Assembly (NCBI GenBank): GCA_030704615.1 | Contig: CM060732.1 | Coordinates: 53,551,053-53,611,052 of the forward strand | Direction: 5' to 3' | From: Takakia lepidozioides | Taxonomy: Eukaryota; Streptophyta; Takakiopsida; Takakiales; Takakiaceae | DNA: 60,000 bases | Part shown: positions 22,317-35,400 of the stretch, piece by piece | Layout: each line of letters begins with the position of its first letter | Position numbering within the stretch: the stretch's first letter is position 1 | Position numbers and translations under genes: made by a program | Notes under the pieces: model-generated | Told to the model about the DNA's origin: nothing | What the model saw: only the letters and a program-made list of their open reading frames with translations | The model's database searches: none

Positions 22317-24093
22317 CTTCAGTTAGATAATACATCAAGGGGAGAGGAAGATACCTCAGTTTTCAGTTCAAGGAGGATGTCGTTGTGGAGGCAACTTTCG
22401 AATGAACCACTGACAGAAGAGTTAATGACACGGTTTGCACCGATTTTTATCCACATGCTCAATAATGGTGCTCCCAGCCTGAGGCACTGTTCCCACGCGT
22501 TCCCATGAGTTCCCAATGAGTTCCCAAGCGTTCCCACACGTTTCCAAGCTAGGGTTTGCGCCGCTTTGGCTCTACGCTTGTTGCCAACGAGCTATGACTT
22601 CTGTGAAGTGACCGGAGGTGCTATATTGATTTCTTGGGCATCAATGGACCACCAAGAGTGCCCCTAATTCCCTGAGGAAGCTATTTGCTACAGAACAAGT
22701 TTTTTTTTTTCCATGAAACTCATTGAATTAAGCATAAACAAACTATTGAGTTTTCTATGACATATCCTCTTCTAACCATTGCATGCACTCATAGTGCTCC
22801 TTTCCATGGCCATGGTGCACACCTTAGAGCTCATAATCCAGTCCGACATTTGCCATCTCAATAAACATGTTCTTCCCAAGCTTGAGATTGATACCCCAAC
22901 TCAAAGTATGCTCTATAAATGCACTAGCTTGCACCAAAGAGAAATCAGATCTCTACCTTCACTCTTAGCTCTCCTAAGCTTGAAGTTGAAGACCCCTACA
23001 AGCTGAAAGCATGCTCCACACATGCACCGCTTGCTTGGTTCTCAAATCTGCAACAACTTGTAGAATAAGAACTAACTTTATAAGCTTTCAATTTTTGCAC
23101 CGGGGCTCTCCTTGAAGACCTTCACTTGTGCATAAACATCACAATGATTTTGTTTGCAAATCCTGTAACACCTTGTAACACAAACGCTCTCTACCAAGTT
23201 TTCTTTAAAACACAAGTGCGAACTATGCTAACACCTTGTACTCATAGATGTAAGTATACTGATACGCCAATGGTGACAAGAGATGAACCCATTCTATCAC
23301 TTTATAATAATAAAGCCAATGACACATTTGCTTCACACTCCATCTCAAGCACTATGAGCTATGACGTCGAGATAGTCCTCGGTAGGCTCGACTAGAAGAA
23401 GACGAGCCTTCCTGCACATCACGTGGAGATAAACCTCTCCACGTCCCAAATAAGATTCGTCACCTCACTTGGCACATGAAGTCCCAATGCCCACAAAATA
23501 CAAATATAAATGTAAAAAATCTTTAATTAGCTCGAAATAACTATTTCTAACTAATCACAAACAAAACCATGACAAACTGTATTTAATGTTTTGTAAAAAA
23601 TAGAAGTATTCATTCGAGAGTACTGCGAGAGCAAACTCTACTATTTGAAAAGAGGTGGCTTGGTCTTCCATCTGCACTTTCAAATGGTATGCAACGTGTT
23701 TGTTTTCAGCTTGGTCAGTGCACGACGTAACATGCTCATATGATTTTTGGATCATCCCATCCTAGATGATTTAATCGATTTGTTAATTTATGCAGTGCAA
23801 TATTACATATGATGAAATCAACAAGGATATGGAACAATACATTATGTATGACGCCTATGAAGTAAAAAATTGTGTATGTTTCATCCATCAGAATATTGTA
23901 CAGCAGACTCAGATGTGGTCTAAATACAATATGCACACTTACTTGTTTACCACGTTACCGAAAGTGTTGCTAGATATGTTAAGATTTAGGCAAATTTTTC
24001 CAGCTGCAGGATGTGTTGTTTCATTTCATATTAGATGTGTAGATTTGTAGAGGTAAGATGCAATTTAGGAATCTAGGAAGTGTATGATCAGAC
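22317..24093. other. Intergenic DNA, repeats but no gene recognised
   Basis: At 22330-22540 a minus ORF could be an upstream exon of the DNMT3-like gene, but the implied intron would be only 37 bp, so it is not accepted. At 22480-22550 'gttcccacgcgttcccatgagttcccaatgag' words repeat. At 22860-23040 two related phrases about 110 bp apart ('cttgagattgataccccaac', 'cttgaagttgaagacccct') form an imperfect duplication. No coding region is convincing. Confidence 0.35.
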
Positions 24094-24651
24094 CAGTGTT
24101 GGCCAGATATCAATCCGGATACCAGTGGATTCATATACCAGTGTTGGCCGGATATCAATTCATATGATCAATACTATTTGATATCTATCTATTATTTATA
24201 TCTGGCGGATACATAAAACAAAGGATCCGGATATGATTCTACCCGCCGGATATAAAAATGATTAATAACTGGATTGTATCCGGATATGTAGCAAAAATAC
24301 TCTCAACCAGATATAAGAAGGGTTAAGAATAAATAAATAAATAAATAAATAAATCTATATTTTAATTTTTTTAAAGAAATAGAATGATTTAAATTGATTA
24401 AATAAAATATTTAAAAGATATTATTTTTATGATTCATATATCCGGATTACTCTATAACCGCCGGATATTATAATCTGAATATCCGGACTTATTTACATCT
24501 GGCAGATTTAAAAAAACTTATACTATGCGTAACTGGTTATTAGAAATACCGATTAATCTAAAATCTGGATTCCCAGGATATATCATTCTCTAATTTGTCA
24601 AGTATCCGGACCCGATGGATATTAAAAAAAGCTAAGAACCGCCCAACACTG
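24094..24651. mobile_element. hAT-type MITE with 8-bp target-site duplication
   Basis: The element starts with CAGTGTTGG and ends with the inverted complement CCAACACTG. It is flanked by the perfect 8-bp direct repeat GATCAGAC (24086-24093 and 24652-24659). An 8-bp duplication with CAG...CTG ends is the signature of hAT-superfamily transposition. The 558-bp interior has no ORF and is filled with diverged inverted repeats on 'atatccggat', so it must have been moved by a transposase encoded elsewhere. Related partial ends lie at 4155-4247 and from 59672. Confidence 0.85.
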
Positions 24652-24779
24652 GATCAGACCTAACAAGTTACAAATGGTTGATATAGCACATATTTTCTAC
24701 GTTTCTACACCATTCACACGTTTATAAGAATACAGTCTACTAGTGACGACTTCAACAATGTTCAAGGTTTCTATGACAA

Positions 24780-24960
24780 TTAAGTTGTAGTATAGTAGTA
24801 ATGGGCACATATCACCTTGGAAGTGGGTTCAATCCACCGGTTGCTGTTACAAAAGTGACCATGCTGGAAGGTAGTACCCTTCGGGACGAAAAGACACCAT
24901 AATTTACGCTTCCTTGGGGAGGCGTCATGTATTACATTATATTATTATTATTATTATTCA
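24780..24960 (+). repeat. tRNA-derived SINE-like copy
   Basis: A B-box GGTTCAATCC at 24826-24835 lies about 30 bp after an A-box-like 'agtagtaatgggc'. The body ('accatgctggaaggtagtaccctt...gacaccataattta') matches, in reverse, the copy at 50820-50998. It ends in an (ATT)n tail at about 24938-24958. The layout fits a Pol III SINE with a simple-repeat tail. Confidence 0.6.
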
Positions 24961-26077
24961 AGTTTTACAAAAATTTCAATGATTATTTTATATTGATTGA
25001 AAATATATTTTATGCAATAAAATAATATAAATAATATAAAAATTTAGTAAAGACATGCTATCTGCGGTACTTTTGCCGAATTTAGGAGTGTGGGCTCCCC
25101 GAGGTTTATTAAGAAAAATGGCTATTGGATCAACCGGTTATTTATTCTCCCACGTTGCCCCTGTTGTGGCTGTTAGAAGGTGTTTACATTCAAAATGGAA
25201 AGTAATAGTTTTTTTAGAATGATGTGAGACTATAAGTTCCATGTGTTTCTAAGTTTTATTTTCCTTTTTTTGGTTATTATATGGGTTAGTATCTCTTTAT
25301 ATTCTAAATTGAAAAAAAAATTGTTGAATTTAAATCAAAACATTCAATCAATCAATGGTGCTATTTTTATTCTATAAAGAAAAGATTCTAGCTAGAGCTG
25401 ACATAACTAATAGCCACTTCATTTTATGGCACTGGCTCTCTGCCAAGGGTGGGTCATGTTAAGGTTTTTATATACCAATTTTTTAACAAGTAAATCTAAA
25501 ATATTTAAACATAGAGACTAGATATACATACATTTATCTATCAATAGTATATATATATATATAAAATTGTTCAAAACATAGACAAGAAACAAAAATCTAA
25601 TATTAAGAATTAAAGCATGATCATCACAAAATGAAAGTTTTGAATTTATGGGGACTTCAGTCAATGGGTAAATTATGGTGTCTCTTCAGCCCGAAGGGCT
25701 ACTTCGGAGGAAGGTGGGCTCATTTGTGTACTACAGATTAATATGCTTGCAAGGGAGAGAGTGCTGGAATTGAATCTTTATAAAGAATATGGGGTGTAAC
25801 TTCCAATGTTTACTGCAGATGCAACATCTACACTAAGGATAAAAACGTTTAGTTGATGTATTAATTTGATGCTTTTGGGTGTCAAAATAAATATAGTTCA
25901 CGTATCAAAAGAATAATACAATGTAACAAAAGTTTGTTTTGACTAAAAGGGTAAAATATCTCGTTCCACATATACAAGCTTAAACTCTGCAAACTACACT
26001 TAAAGATTTATCAAAAATCTTAAATATACATATATACATGATTTTTTCTAAGCAACAAATTAAAGTGCCATATCACA
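24961..26077. other. Intergenic DNA downstream of the RSPH14-like gene
   Basis: AT-rich. A degraded copy of the SINE body ('atggtgtctcttcagcccgaagggctacttcggaggaaggtggg') lies near 25675-25725. A short (TA)n sits near 25548-25563. No gene seen. Confidence 0.4.
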
Positions 26078-29000
26078 TTATCTCACATCTTTGAGATTTG
26101 GATTAAATGGACGTGATCTGAATTGTAGTTGTTGGATGGTTTGTCTGGAGCATCTCTTCAATAATGCTGACACAGATACTCGGACCAAAGCCCTTAAAAC
26201 ATTGATCGCATGTTGCAGATCTTTCCTTGCAGCCAGATCTTCAGCCACGTTCATAATCAACTGTAAACAGGATTTGCAAAAAAACGGGGGTCTTGGCAAG
26301 ATAAAATTAGACCATAAACAATAAAAGTAGATATCGAGTTTGAAAGCATTAAGCAAAATAGAAGTAAATAAGGAAAAATTATAAATATACAAGAGAAATT
26401 GATTTGAGAACTTGTCATTTTTTAAGAAAATTCATATATTCAATGATTTTAAATTACCTTAACTACTGTTAATTGGTATAATTCTAACTCGATGAACATC
26501 AGAATATCATAAATTATGAACACAAATTTGTGTATATTACTTTAAAAAACAACGATAGTAATTACAACATTGGGTAAGCTTTCAAACCTCAAGAACTAGA
26601 AAAGTCAATTCCCCTTCACTAAGATCTAGCATTGGCACCAATACAGGGACACCTTGTGCGACTATGAACGCCTTTTTGCCACCAATTTCAAGTGTAATGC
26701 TGCAAATGTTATCCAAAAAGCGAGCAACATATTATTTGTAGTAAACACACAACATCTATTCGTGGGTAAATCCATGCTAGAGATGTTTAATTTATAATTA
26801 TCTTATGGAATATGGTGAATATGACGTCATCAAGTTTTAATCTAATAATGTAAATACACAATTACAAAGTGACAAATTTACCTTATGAGTGCAGCTACAC
26901 CATAAGCTTGAATATGAGCATCAATATGACTAAGATATGGCACCAATGTTGATATGGCATTCGTTTTCACAGCCTGCTTTCTTCCAGCAACATCAAAGCT
27001 GCCAGCTCCCACACACATGTATGTCACATCGCTTTGTGCAGTCATTAAAGTTTTATAAACTTTTTCTGCTACGTTTTACCTACCAAGAATAACTACAAGA
27101 ACAAATACGATTTCATATGTTCTCAGTATTCATTTTCATGACCGGTATGAGAATACAATATATAATGAACGTAATATTGGAAATCAGACCTGTTTCAAAC
27201 ACAACATAAAACCCTGTTTCCAATGAAGAAAAGAAAACATAAAAGTTGTGTTGTTAAATTTAATATAGGCCCCAAGACATACCAGTATTCAAGAAAGTAA
27301 TAGTAAACAAGCTGATCACGTAGTAATTATAGCTAATGTAGGATTACATTGATTTATTACAAACAACATTGGGCTCACTCTGGGCCGGTTGATTTATTTG
27401 AATTACAGTATTTTCTTCTTCTATTTCTAACCTACATTAATAAATTAAAAAAAAAAAAAAAGCCCTTGAGAGCTTTATTGAATATTATTTAATTACATTA
27501 TTCTCCCTTTGGACAAACAAATGATTATGTGCATACGGTCATATACATTCTAGTGATATTTGGTTTTAAGCCATTTTTATTACTTCTTACAAACTATAAA
27601 CCAGTGTTTTAAAATCTGGCAAAAAATCGCCAGATTTCGACCTGGAAAATGGGTCAGCTACTTTTACTAAGGAATTATGGGAATAAAAATCAAGAAAATC
27701 GCCAGAAAGCGCCAATGGTTAAATACCAGGAGCCATATTTGTCCTACGTGGACCTGTTAAAATATGACACCTGTTATATAGCCACTTTTCTAGCTCTGTC
27801 ACCTCGTTATTCTCGCCACATGGGCGCTGGGTAGAATTTACATATCGCCCTGCCTGCGATTTTGGAGAAGTGAAAAAAAAAAATTGCTATAAACTCAGTG
27901 GATATATTCTTTATAATCATTATAACGTGTTTAGTTTTTGGGAAAAGGGGGACCAAAATGTGTTTTTCTTTCTTCTTTTTTTGAAACATCCATGAGCGAC
28001 AATCATATCATGCCCCCTTGATTACAGTGAGAGGAGAAATAACGAAATAACCTGAAGGCTCATGGGACACATCCAATGGAAGGGAGAGAAAAATTATGAC
28101 CCAACAGGTTTTGAACCCAGAATCTCCTGGGTGGCACTCAGTGCACCATCCTCCTACTGGTGGCTAGTATGAACAATAAATCAATCAACCTCACACAGTA
28201 CAAAACCAAAAATGGCGGCATATATGAGAAGTTGAAAAGCCTTGAGTTTACTTTAGAAAAATTTCCGACAATTTTTTTCTTCTTATATCTAAGAACATAT
28301 TCTCCCCCTCAAGGCCCAGTTTGCGGCTGTGGCTTTGGGGATAAAGAAGAAAAAAAAAGAAAAAAAAAGAGACCATAGCTTACAAATTTTCATCTGAATG
28401 TTTGGGAATATAACCAACACTCACCAAATGAAACATAAAAAACGAGCAGCTGCTATCATCAAGTCTTGATATGCAGTTGCTATTAACCGAACTGTTATTG
28501 TTACAGCATCCGCCTTCATATGTCAATCACATGATCATGTTAGAACTTGTCTAATAAACTTCCATCCATGAGTTCTAAGACATTTTATATATCTTTCACT
28601 TGATTTATATTTCTCAATAAAAATTATATTTCCCGTCTTTAATTCATTTTCTGGGCTCCAGTCCCTTTCCCCTAAAAAGATATATATATATATATATTTC
28701 CACACACAAGCATAAACAGACATTGTAAATCTTTTTGAAAGCAAAAAACTTTGTGAATAACTTATTACTTATTACTACTCGTTTTATTAATTATACAAAA
28801 GAGTTAATATCAAAGAACCCACCTCCAAGACCTCAGTTAGTGCCTTCTGATCGTAGTTCAAGCCAGCCACACATTTGGAAAGAACATTTAAGGCATAGAT
28901 CATGCAACCTCTGTCTTCCTCCTCATTGAGTCTTTTCATTATAAATGTCAGCGTAGTCCCAGTGTTCACAAGCTCTTCTCTCACTATTGAAACCCAATTG

Positions 29001-31462
29001 CATAAGTGCATGCATGTAACAAAATTGATTAATACACCTTAGTCCATCTCCAAAGGATTCATCGGCAAGCGTCCAAACTCTCCCTTCCCCTCTTTCCCAA
29101 AATGTTCTTTGCAGTCTTGGGGTTTCTTGTTGGTCTACTTTGTCGGCCTATACGACTATGGTTGTAGAGTTGTTAGCTGAATCTAGGAACATGGTCACCT
29201 AGTATTCTCCTTCCTAAGATTAGTTGGCTAGTTTTTTTTTGTTTTTTTTTGTGGGTAATTTTGTAGAGAACAGGGGACGGAGGCCATGGATAAAATTTTA
29301 TTTAGACTTATTTGAGGGGATAAAAATGGAAGCCCCGGGTACACCAATGCTTTTACTGATGCTGTATTTTTTGTAGTTCATTTGGTATTGGGATTAGTGA
29401 TCAATATACTGTTCTCAGCATCCAACAGATTGCCCAATAGTTAGGCATAATGTTGGTCCACAACTAGTGTAAGTGAAAGCAAGCTTAAACCTTGGTAAGA
29501 GAGCGCTGCATCATTGAGGGCATTTAAAGCGTTCCCTCTTAATAGGGCATCATCGTCTGCAACCTACATGACAAATACAAGTTACACTAGTTTGTAGACA
29601 TTAATTTCTCAATAATAATAATTAATAATCTGCAATCTGCAAAAATTAGCGCCTAATTATGAAGTAACTATCTGGAAAAGCAAATTATCTGGAATGGAGG
29701 ACCCACTTCATCTTTTTCTTCTCTTAATCTATTTCTGTTCGCCCTTCTGGACAGACGAGTTAAATTATACTGGGTCTTCTTGCAATCATTTTAATAAAAT
29801 TGAAAACGAAAGAAGAAACAACAACAACGACGACAACAAAATAGAAAGGGAAAAAAAAAAATGGTAGAAAGCTACCATGTTTAGCAGACCTTTGATACAT
29901 CCCAGTTGACAAAGAGCATCCCAGCTTGTCATTGCAGCTACAGCATTTCCAAACATGTGTAAAATTACTAACAAAATAAAACATGAATTAGTACAACCCA
30001 GCACAGTGATATGTGACAAAATCGTAATAGGAGGCGCATGGGTGAGGTCCCGTGGCCGAGCCCATGGGGAGGACCTCAAAATGGCTCCTTCCATGATGTG
30101 AAGAAATTGCCATTATTCTAGAAAGATGCCTCGTCATCAGACAACATCTCCTCTGGCTTCAGTCTAGGGAGATCCAAAAAATACAAAGAAAATAATGGCA
30201 AGCTCTTTATGAAACCGTGAAGCCTTTCAAATGAGGTGACTGTACAAGAGTGAACAAGAACCATGTGGGAGAAGTAAAAGCCCATAAACAAAGGGAAAAA
30301 CACAAGTAAAAGGGAGGACAGAACTACACAGTAATAGACCTGCAATACACTTGAAGCAAAGTGCTAGCTGCTGCCGGATGTACATGTCCTTTTCGTCCAA
30401 CATAGACGCCAAAATAGGGAGAAAGCCTACATATACATAAAATGTATAAACATTATTTTTTGTTTTCTTTAAAAAATTTACAGAACAGGGGGATTTGAAG
30501 TAGAACAAGATTTGAAGTAGAAGTGACAATTTTATGGCATTTTTTCCATTTTTTCTCAATTTACTAAATCTACTCAAAGAAGAGGACTTTCAAGGAATCC
30601 AATATTATTCCTAATTATTGATTCTATTAATCCATCATTTTGTTCTTTGTATTTTTCAACTCACCAGCAGCAAGACAACGTGCACGATTATCTGGAACAC
30701 AAAGGAGCTCAACAGCCCATGTAACGGACTTTTGCCGGACAATGAGGTTTTTGTCCCTCAACAGCCGCACCTTATATTCATATCCAGTCAAGTTGTTAGA
30801 GAGAGAGAGACAACCCAACCGAGGTTAGCGTGAATAAGAGCCGCCCTCTTCCATATCAAGTTAGATTTATCAATAAACATCAAATATAAAGATTATACAA
30901 AGAAGGTTATGCTATTATACAAGAAAAAGTCACAAAGTCTCACCATCTTAGAATACATGAAGTTCCCAAACGCCTTAGTGACAGTGGTGGGGGCTAGAGG
31001 TGTGGGAAAAGGTTGAGCCTGATGCTGCCAAATTTGGTGGCCATGGAGCTCGCAATTCAACAAAGGGTAGGCACGCTCATTGTCCGGGAGAGGCTCATAC
31101 TTAACATTACCCTCATTATTCGTTTGCTTGATTGCATAGCGCCATGCTAAGTATGGCCGCATCGTTCCATCTTCCTCCGGATCCTCATGCAGAAACGGAC
31201 GATTCGTCCCATCCTCCAAAGGCTGTTCCGATCGGACCCCTCTCTTCTCTTCTTCCTCCTTCAATTTTCCCCCTTTCTTCTCTTCTTTCTTGTCATCTTT
31301 GTGTTCCTTCTCCTCACTATCCGTAGGCAGAGATTCAACACCCATGTTTTGTTTCGTGTCTGTGTGGAGATTGTTGGGATGCAGGAGCTGCTCCGAGAGA
31401 GTGAGAGATGCTTGTTCTCGGCGGTTAAGTGTTACAGACGTTCGGCCGGCGTTAGACGGCAC
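26078..31462 (-). CDS. Armadillo-repeat protein, RSPH14 (RTDR1)-like axonemal protein; 10 exons
   Basis: Ten minus-strand exons join in frame with GT-AG introns: 31462-30944, 30770-30665, 30426-30340, 29967-29876, 29563-29491, 28983-28823, 28513-28425, 27031-26882, 26699-26588, 26260-26078 (stop TAA). The product is 523 residues. Residues 47-76 are Lys/Glu-rich; EDGTNRPFL (83-91) and EDGTMRPYL (97-105) are a short internal repeat. Helical armadillo repeats follow from about residue 160, beginning 'KAFGNFMYSKMVRLLRDKN' and continuing with 'LIVRQKSVTWAVELLCVPD' and 'AAGFLPILASMLDEKDMYIR'. This arrangement parallels RSPH14, a radial-spoke protein of motile cilia, but human RSPH14 is shorter and lacks the charged N-terminus. 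In land plants the likely site is the sperm flagellum. M40 is an alternative start. The exon at 27031 uses an acceptor with a poor pyrimidine tract, chosen because it alone keeps the frame. Another axonemal ARM protein remains possible. Confidence 0.72.
28020..28170 (-). repeat. tRNA-derived SINE-like copy in an RSPH14-like intron
   Basis: On the minus strand a perfect B-box GGTTCAAAACC (plus 28108-28118) follows an A-box-like 'tagccaccagtagg' (plus about 28155-28168). It differs from the 24.8/50.9 kb SINE family. The A-box is weak, so the call is moderate. Confidence 0.4.
28678..28698. repeat. (TA)n microsatellite
   Basis: A short (TA)n run in an intron of the RSPH14-like gene. Confidence 0.85.
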
Positions 31463-31809
31463 GGTGCGGGCCCGTCACCGTGACGGCGCTTAACCGCCCG
31501 TCCGTTATCGTCTCCAACCGGCGCCTGGCCTCGCGTTGATGCGACGTGGCGCCGTGGACTACCGGCTGTGGGCAGTCGTGCCGGTATTCTTGGAGCGCGC
31601 GGGAATTTCTTTTCCAGCTACTGGCGAGTCCAGCACGGGAGAGGAGGAGGAAAGAAATCTATGGGGACAGATTGATACAGAAGATTGATACAGATCGGTG
31701 CAGAGGAGAGCGATCTGGAGAGAATGGAACTTGCAGTTTGAGATGATTACAAATTTGGAGGGATGATGTGAGTTTGCGGTGTGGAAGACAGGGCAGGCGC
31801 GGAGGAGAG
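31463..31809. promoter_or_regulatory. Shared bidirectional promoter of the RSPH14-like gene and GCP2
   Basis: Only 347 bp separate the two divergent start codons, and this stretch is distinctly GC-rich compared with the AT-rich surroundings. There is no clear TATA box for either gene. Two candidate sites stand out: GACGTGGC at 31543-31550, an ACGT-core site of the bZIP type, and GCGGGAAT at 31599-31606. The complement of the second, ATTCCCGC, fits the plant E2F consensus WTTSSCSS. The E2F-like site would suit cell-cycle control of GCP2. Site function is inferred only. Confidence 0.6.
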
Positions 31810-32361
31810 ATGGAGCAGGCGGAGTCGAAGAAAGTGCAGGGGCTGCTGGAGAATCTCGTGCGGGTGTGTAAGAACAGCTCGCAGGCGGCAGCTCTGTTCC
31901 ATGAAAATCTGGAGGAACTTTGGCCTTCGCTGCAACGGGCGTCGACACATGCCTTGCCCAAGGTTTGTCCTGCCTGTTTCTGCTACCGTCATTTTCGAGT
32001 AAATGCTGGAACGGGAGTTTCAGTTTTGGAAAATTCCGGCAGTAATGTATAAGCTGTGCATCACTGCAAGGTAGAACAAGTGAGAAGGGGTTTGATGGAG
32101 GCAGAAGTATATCATAAAAAATGGCTTCTAAGGCGAATGTCTGACCAATTATGTTAACGGATAATCATATATTCGTATGTTTCGGAATTTGTGCGCGCCT
32201 TAGGAAGGAGGCATTCCCCTACAGAGAAAGCCAGGTCACATGGTTTGGAGATTGTCTGATCAGTGATCAAACACTTCCCTCCTTGTATACATATTTCTTT
32301 GTGCAGGGGGAGCTGGATGTGTATGGATCTGTCTGTGAGATGTGTGTTCGTGTCGGAGAGA

Positions 32362-32458
<97 letters not shown>

Positions 32459-35400
32459 CTCAAAGTCCAAGTTAAGCTGAGACAAATTAAGCTTCCCTTG
32501 TATTGGATAATGTTGTGGCTGCTCAGTTTCGAAGTACGTGATCACTTCACGACCTTGGTGACCGACCACGGATATACTGCTAGTACCTCTGGCTTTTGGA
32601 CACGTGCCTATAAGTTGTCTTAGCCTGAGAAGAAGTGTTGCAGAGAAGAAGTGATAATCGGCCTACAAACTTCGAATTCAGGTTACTTTTTGTTTGCAAT
32701 ATTCCAGGTGAATTGCAAAAGCGATCAAACTTCAGATACCAGGGAGATACAACTTCAAATATCTCTCTGAAATTAATGAGCTTTTTAGTGAAAGTGTGGA
32801 ATTCTCTCTTTTGATCTAGTGATTGGACTGGTGTCATTGCAAATGCAATACAGCCCCTAATTTTCATTCTATGACAGAGTATGTTGACCTAGTTAGGAAT
32901 GAACCATTGACATATCAAACACTTCTTTATTCAAGTCAAATACTGCAATCGCATCAGAACAAGCAGTTCAATTCGTGTACTGGGGTTAGGGTTAAGTGAG
33001 GGGATGTGTAGAAAATGCTCTTTGTTTCTAGCTGAAGTATGGGGCAAGTCAAGTTTAAGCACAGAGATGTTTTCTTCAGGAAAAGATGTATTGCGTAAAA
33101 GTCACATGAAACTTACACCTAGTGGCTGGTGTAAATAGAGCCCCAAATGTGTTGCAAGAAGGATTTTGCAACTCGAAGGCAGGGAGTGGCAATGTTGCTG
33201 ATCTTTGTTTTGCTCCATGATTGTTTCACTGTTAGAACTATTCTAATTTTTTTTTGTGTACATGCAGCTCCAGCTATTGCAGGAACAGCGGCTGCTTCTG
33301 GCATCATCTCCTCATCCAAAAAAACTCATTGAGAAGATTGAGCAACTCAAAGATGTCGGGTACAGTGTTTCATTCATGACTTAACAAGTCATAAGATAAA
33401 ATCACCATCAGTTTAAGAGTGTTAATTGAATTTGTGATGTTGAATACCTGGGGTTTTTGTCAGTGTGGCTTGAGTGAAGTTTCATCTGTTATCGCTTTAG
33501 AAGGAATCTAAGGCTCAAGAGATGGTACTGGTGATTAGACCAGTTGTCTAAGAAGTTGGATCTGCTTGCAGGGTTCAGGGAATTGATAAGTACATCTGGC
33601 TTGTCGGTCAAGTGATAACAGACCCTGATGTGAAGAAACTTGTGTCCCTCCAACGTGGAATGGAGCCTTCTGTTGATTCCGAGTCTGGTGACTCACCAGT
33701 GCCTGAAGCCGCAGATAGCCCTTCACAACCATCTTCGGAGGTCATTTTTCCTTCACCTGTAGAATTCATGTCTTGTCTGTGAGGGTCATCGCACATGTTA
33801 TGATTCCTTGTCAGCTGAGTGTCCTTGATTGGCTACTTTTATTCCTACAAGGAGCTATGTGTTTAGAGAAAGACAGAATGTAATCAATACAATTCCCTGG
33901 GAAGTTTGGATATGAAGGAGCCTTTTGGTGTATTTCCCATATCACCTATCCAGAGGTGCTCGTGGAATTCTACTACCTGGGTATTGGCACTCATCAAAAT
34001 TGCAATGGTGCTCACACACAGCTGCAACAATCCATTTCATGGAAGTGGATGCTGATTCAAGGGTGGGCTTTGAAATCAGATCAGAGAGCAATGTTCATCC
34101 CACCTGGGCTACTCTAGAGAGTGTGTGGGATTAGACATGCACAGTAAGCACCTGAACAAGTTGCATGGTTTAAGTAGGTTGGTTTCTGTCAAGCCTAAGG
34201 ATTTCGAAGTCTGCAAGCTTGTTGTAGTTTGCCAATACTGCTGTTAATGTGCTTTGTTGGATGCTGGCAGCCACCAAGCACACCAAGATCTCTTTCAGAT
34301 GTGAGTGAAGCCCCGTCAAAAAAATCCAGGGAGACTGAGACAATCATCAATCGTGCTGCTGGTGTGGTGCGACAGCTTCACAACCTGGGCCTTGATGATA
34401 ACCAGTCAGAAACTGGCAGCTGGGTGTCTTCCCGCTCAGAAAGTATGGTCCCAATACAATAACTTGAATACAGTGTTAGTATGCAGTTGGATTCTGTGAA
34501 GGATGGATGCAACACATACATATGTAAGTAGAGAGAGAGTGCCCTCATGATGAACTTAAATCATCTATTGCATGCTACTTGCTGATATCGACAATGGGCT
34601 GACATGAGGTACATCTACCATGCAGAGTACCTGGATGTACCCAAACCTCTCATAGAGGGGGTGTCATATCCAGCAACCCCGCAATGGAATGTAGAGAGAC
34701 CCTATCTCACTGGACAACATCTCTTTCAGGTAACAGACCGACCTGGGCGAAGTGCCACTCACCTCTTTCGCTTTTGTAGACAGAACCTAGTTGATTGTTT
34801 CTTTCCGTGTCATTCTATGTGCCTTTCTACCTTGGTTTGTTTTTAAGAGTGATTTGCTTGCTGTTTTTCTCTTCTCCATAACACCCAACTTCTGCTTTCA
34901 GGACATCAACGCAACAACTCCGAGGAGAAGCTCGACTCCAAGGGGAAGCTTCATAGAGAAAGAATCTGTCAAGTAATTGTTTAATTGTGCACACCTCTAT
35001 TGTACTGAAAATGTGGTATCATCAGCAAGCCTATTGGGTTGTTTTCTGGATTGGTGAACTGTGGATCTGGAGGATCTCTACATGAAATGTCTCTTGGTGA
35101 TTTCACACTGAAGTTCCTTGGCCCCCTTGACACAGTTTTATTTTTGCAGTAAAATTGAAACCAGCAGACCCCTTGGCTTTTTTGCACCTTCTGTCCAGGT
35201 ATGTTTTACGCGCAAATCTTCTCTTAGTTTAAGATTGAGAGTCTGTTGAATGGCTTATCTCACCTTGAACCTGTTGAGTATCCTGGAGATTGTGAAAAGC
35301 TTTATGTTGCACATGAGGTGCAGGATGCTAGAAGTGACTGGTAGATTGTGCACCCAAGCAAAGTTTCTAATGCTGTGCTCAAAGTCTGTAAGAATAGTGG

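Noticed and set aside
22330-22540. Upstream exon of the DNMT3-like gene
   Set aside because: It would need a 37-bp intron and does not resemble any DNMT3 segment.
27032-27088. Longer version of the eighth RSPH14-like exon starting near 27088
   Set aside because: The two nearby acceptors put the preceding exon out of frame; only the acceptor before 27031 keeps the frame.
27602-27850. 'cagtgttttaaaatctggc' as the left end of another hAT MITE
   Set aside because: No matching right terminus or 8-bp duplication was found.
32354-32456. Several long ORFs rich in RE or LS dipeptides
   Set aside because: They are translations of a (GA)n microsatellite inside GCP2 intron 1.
32980-32998. Telomere-like 'ggggttagggttaag'
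   Set aside because: Only two TTAGGG units, not the plant TTTAGGG array; chance or trivial.
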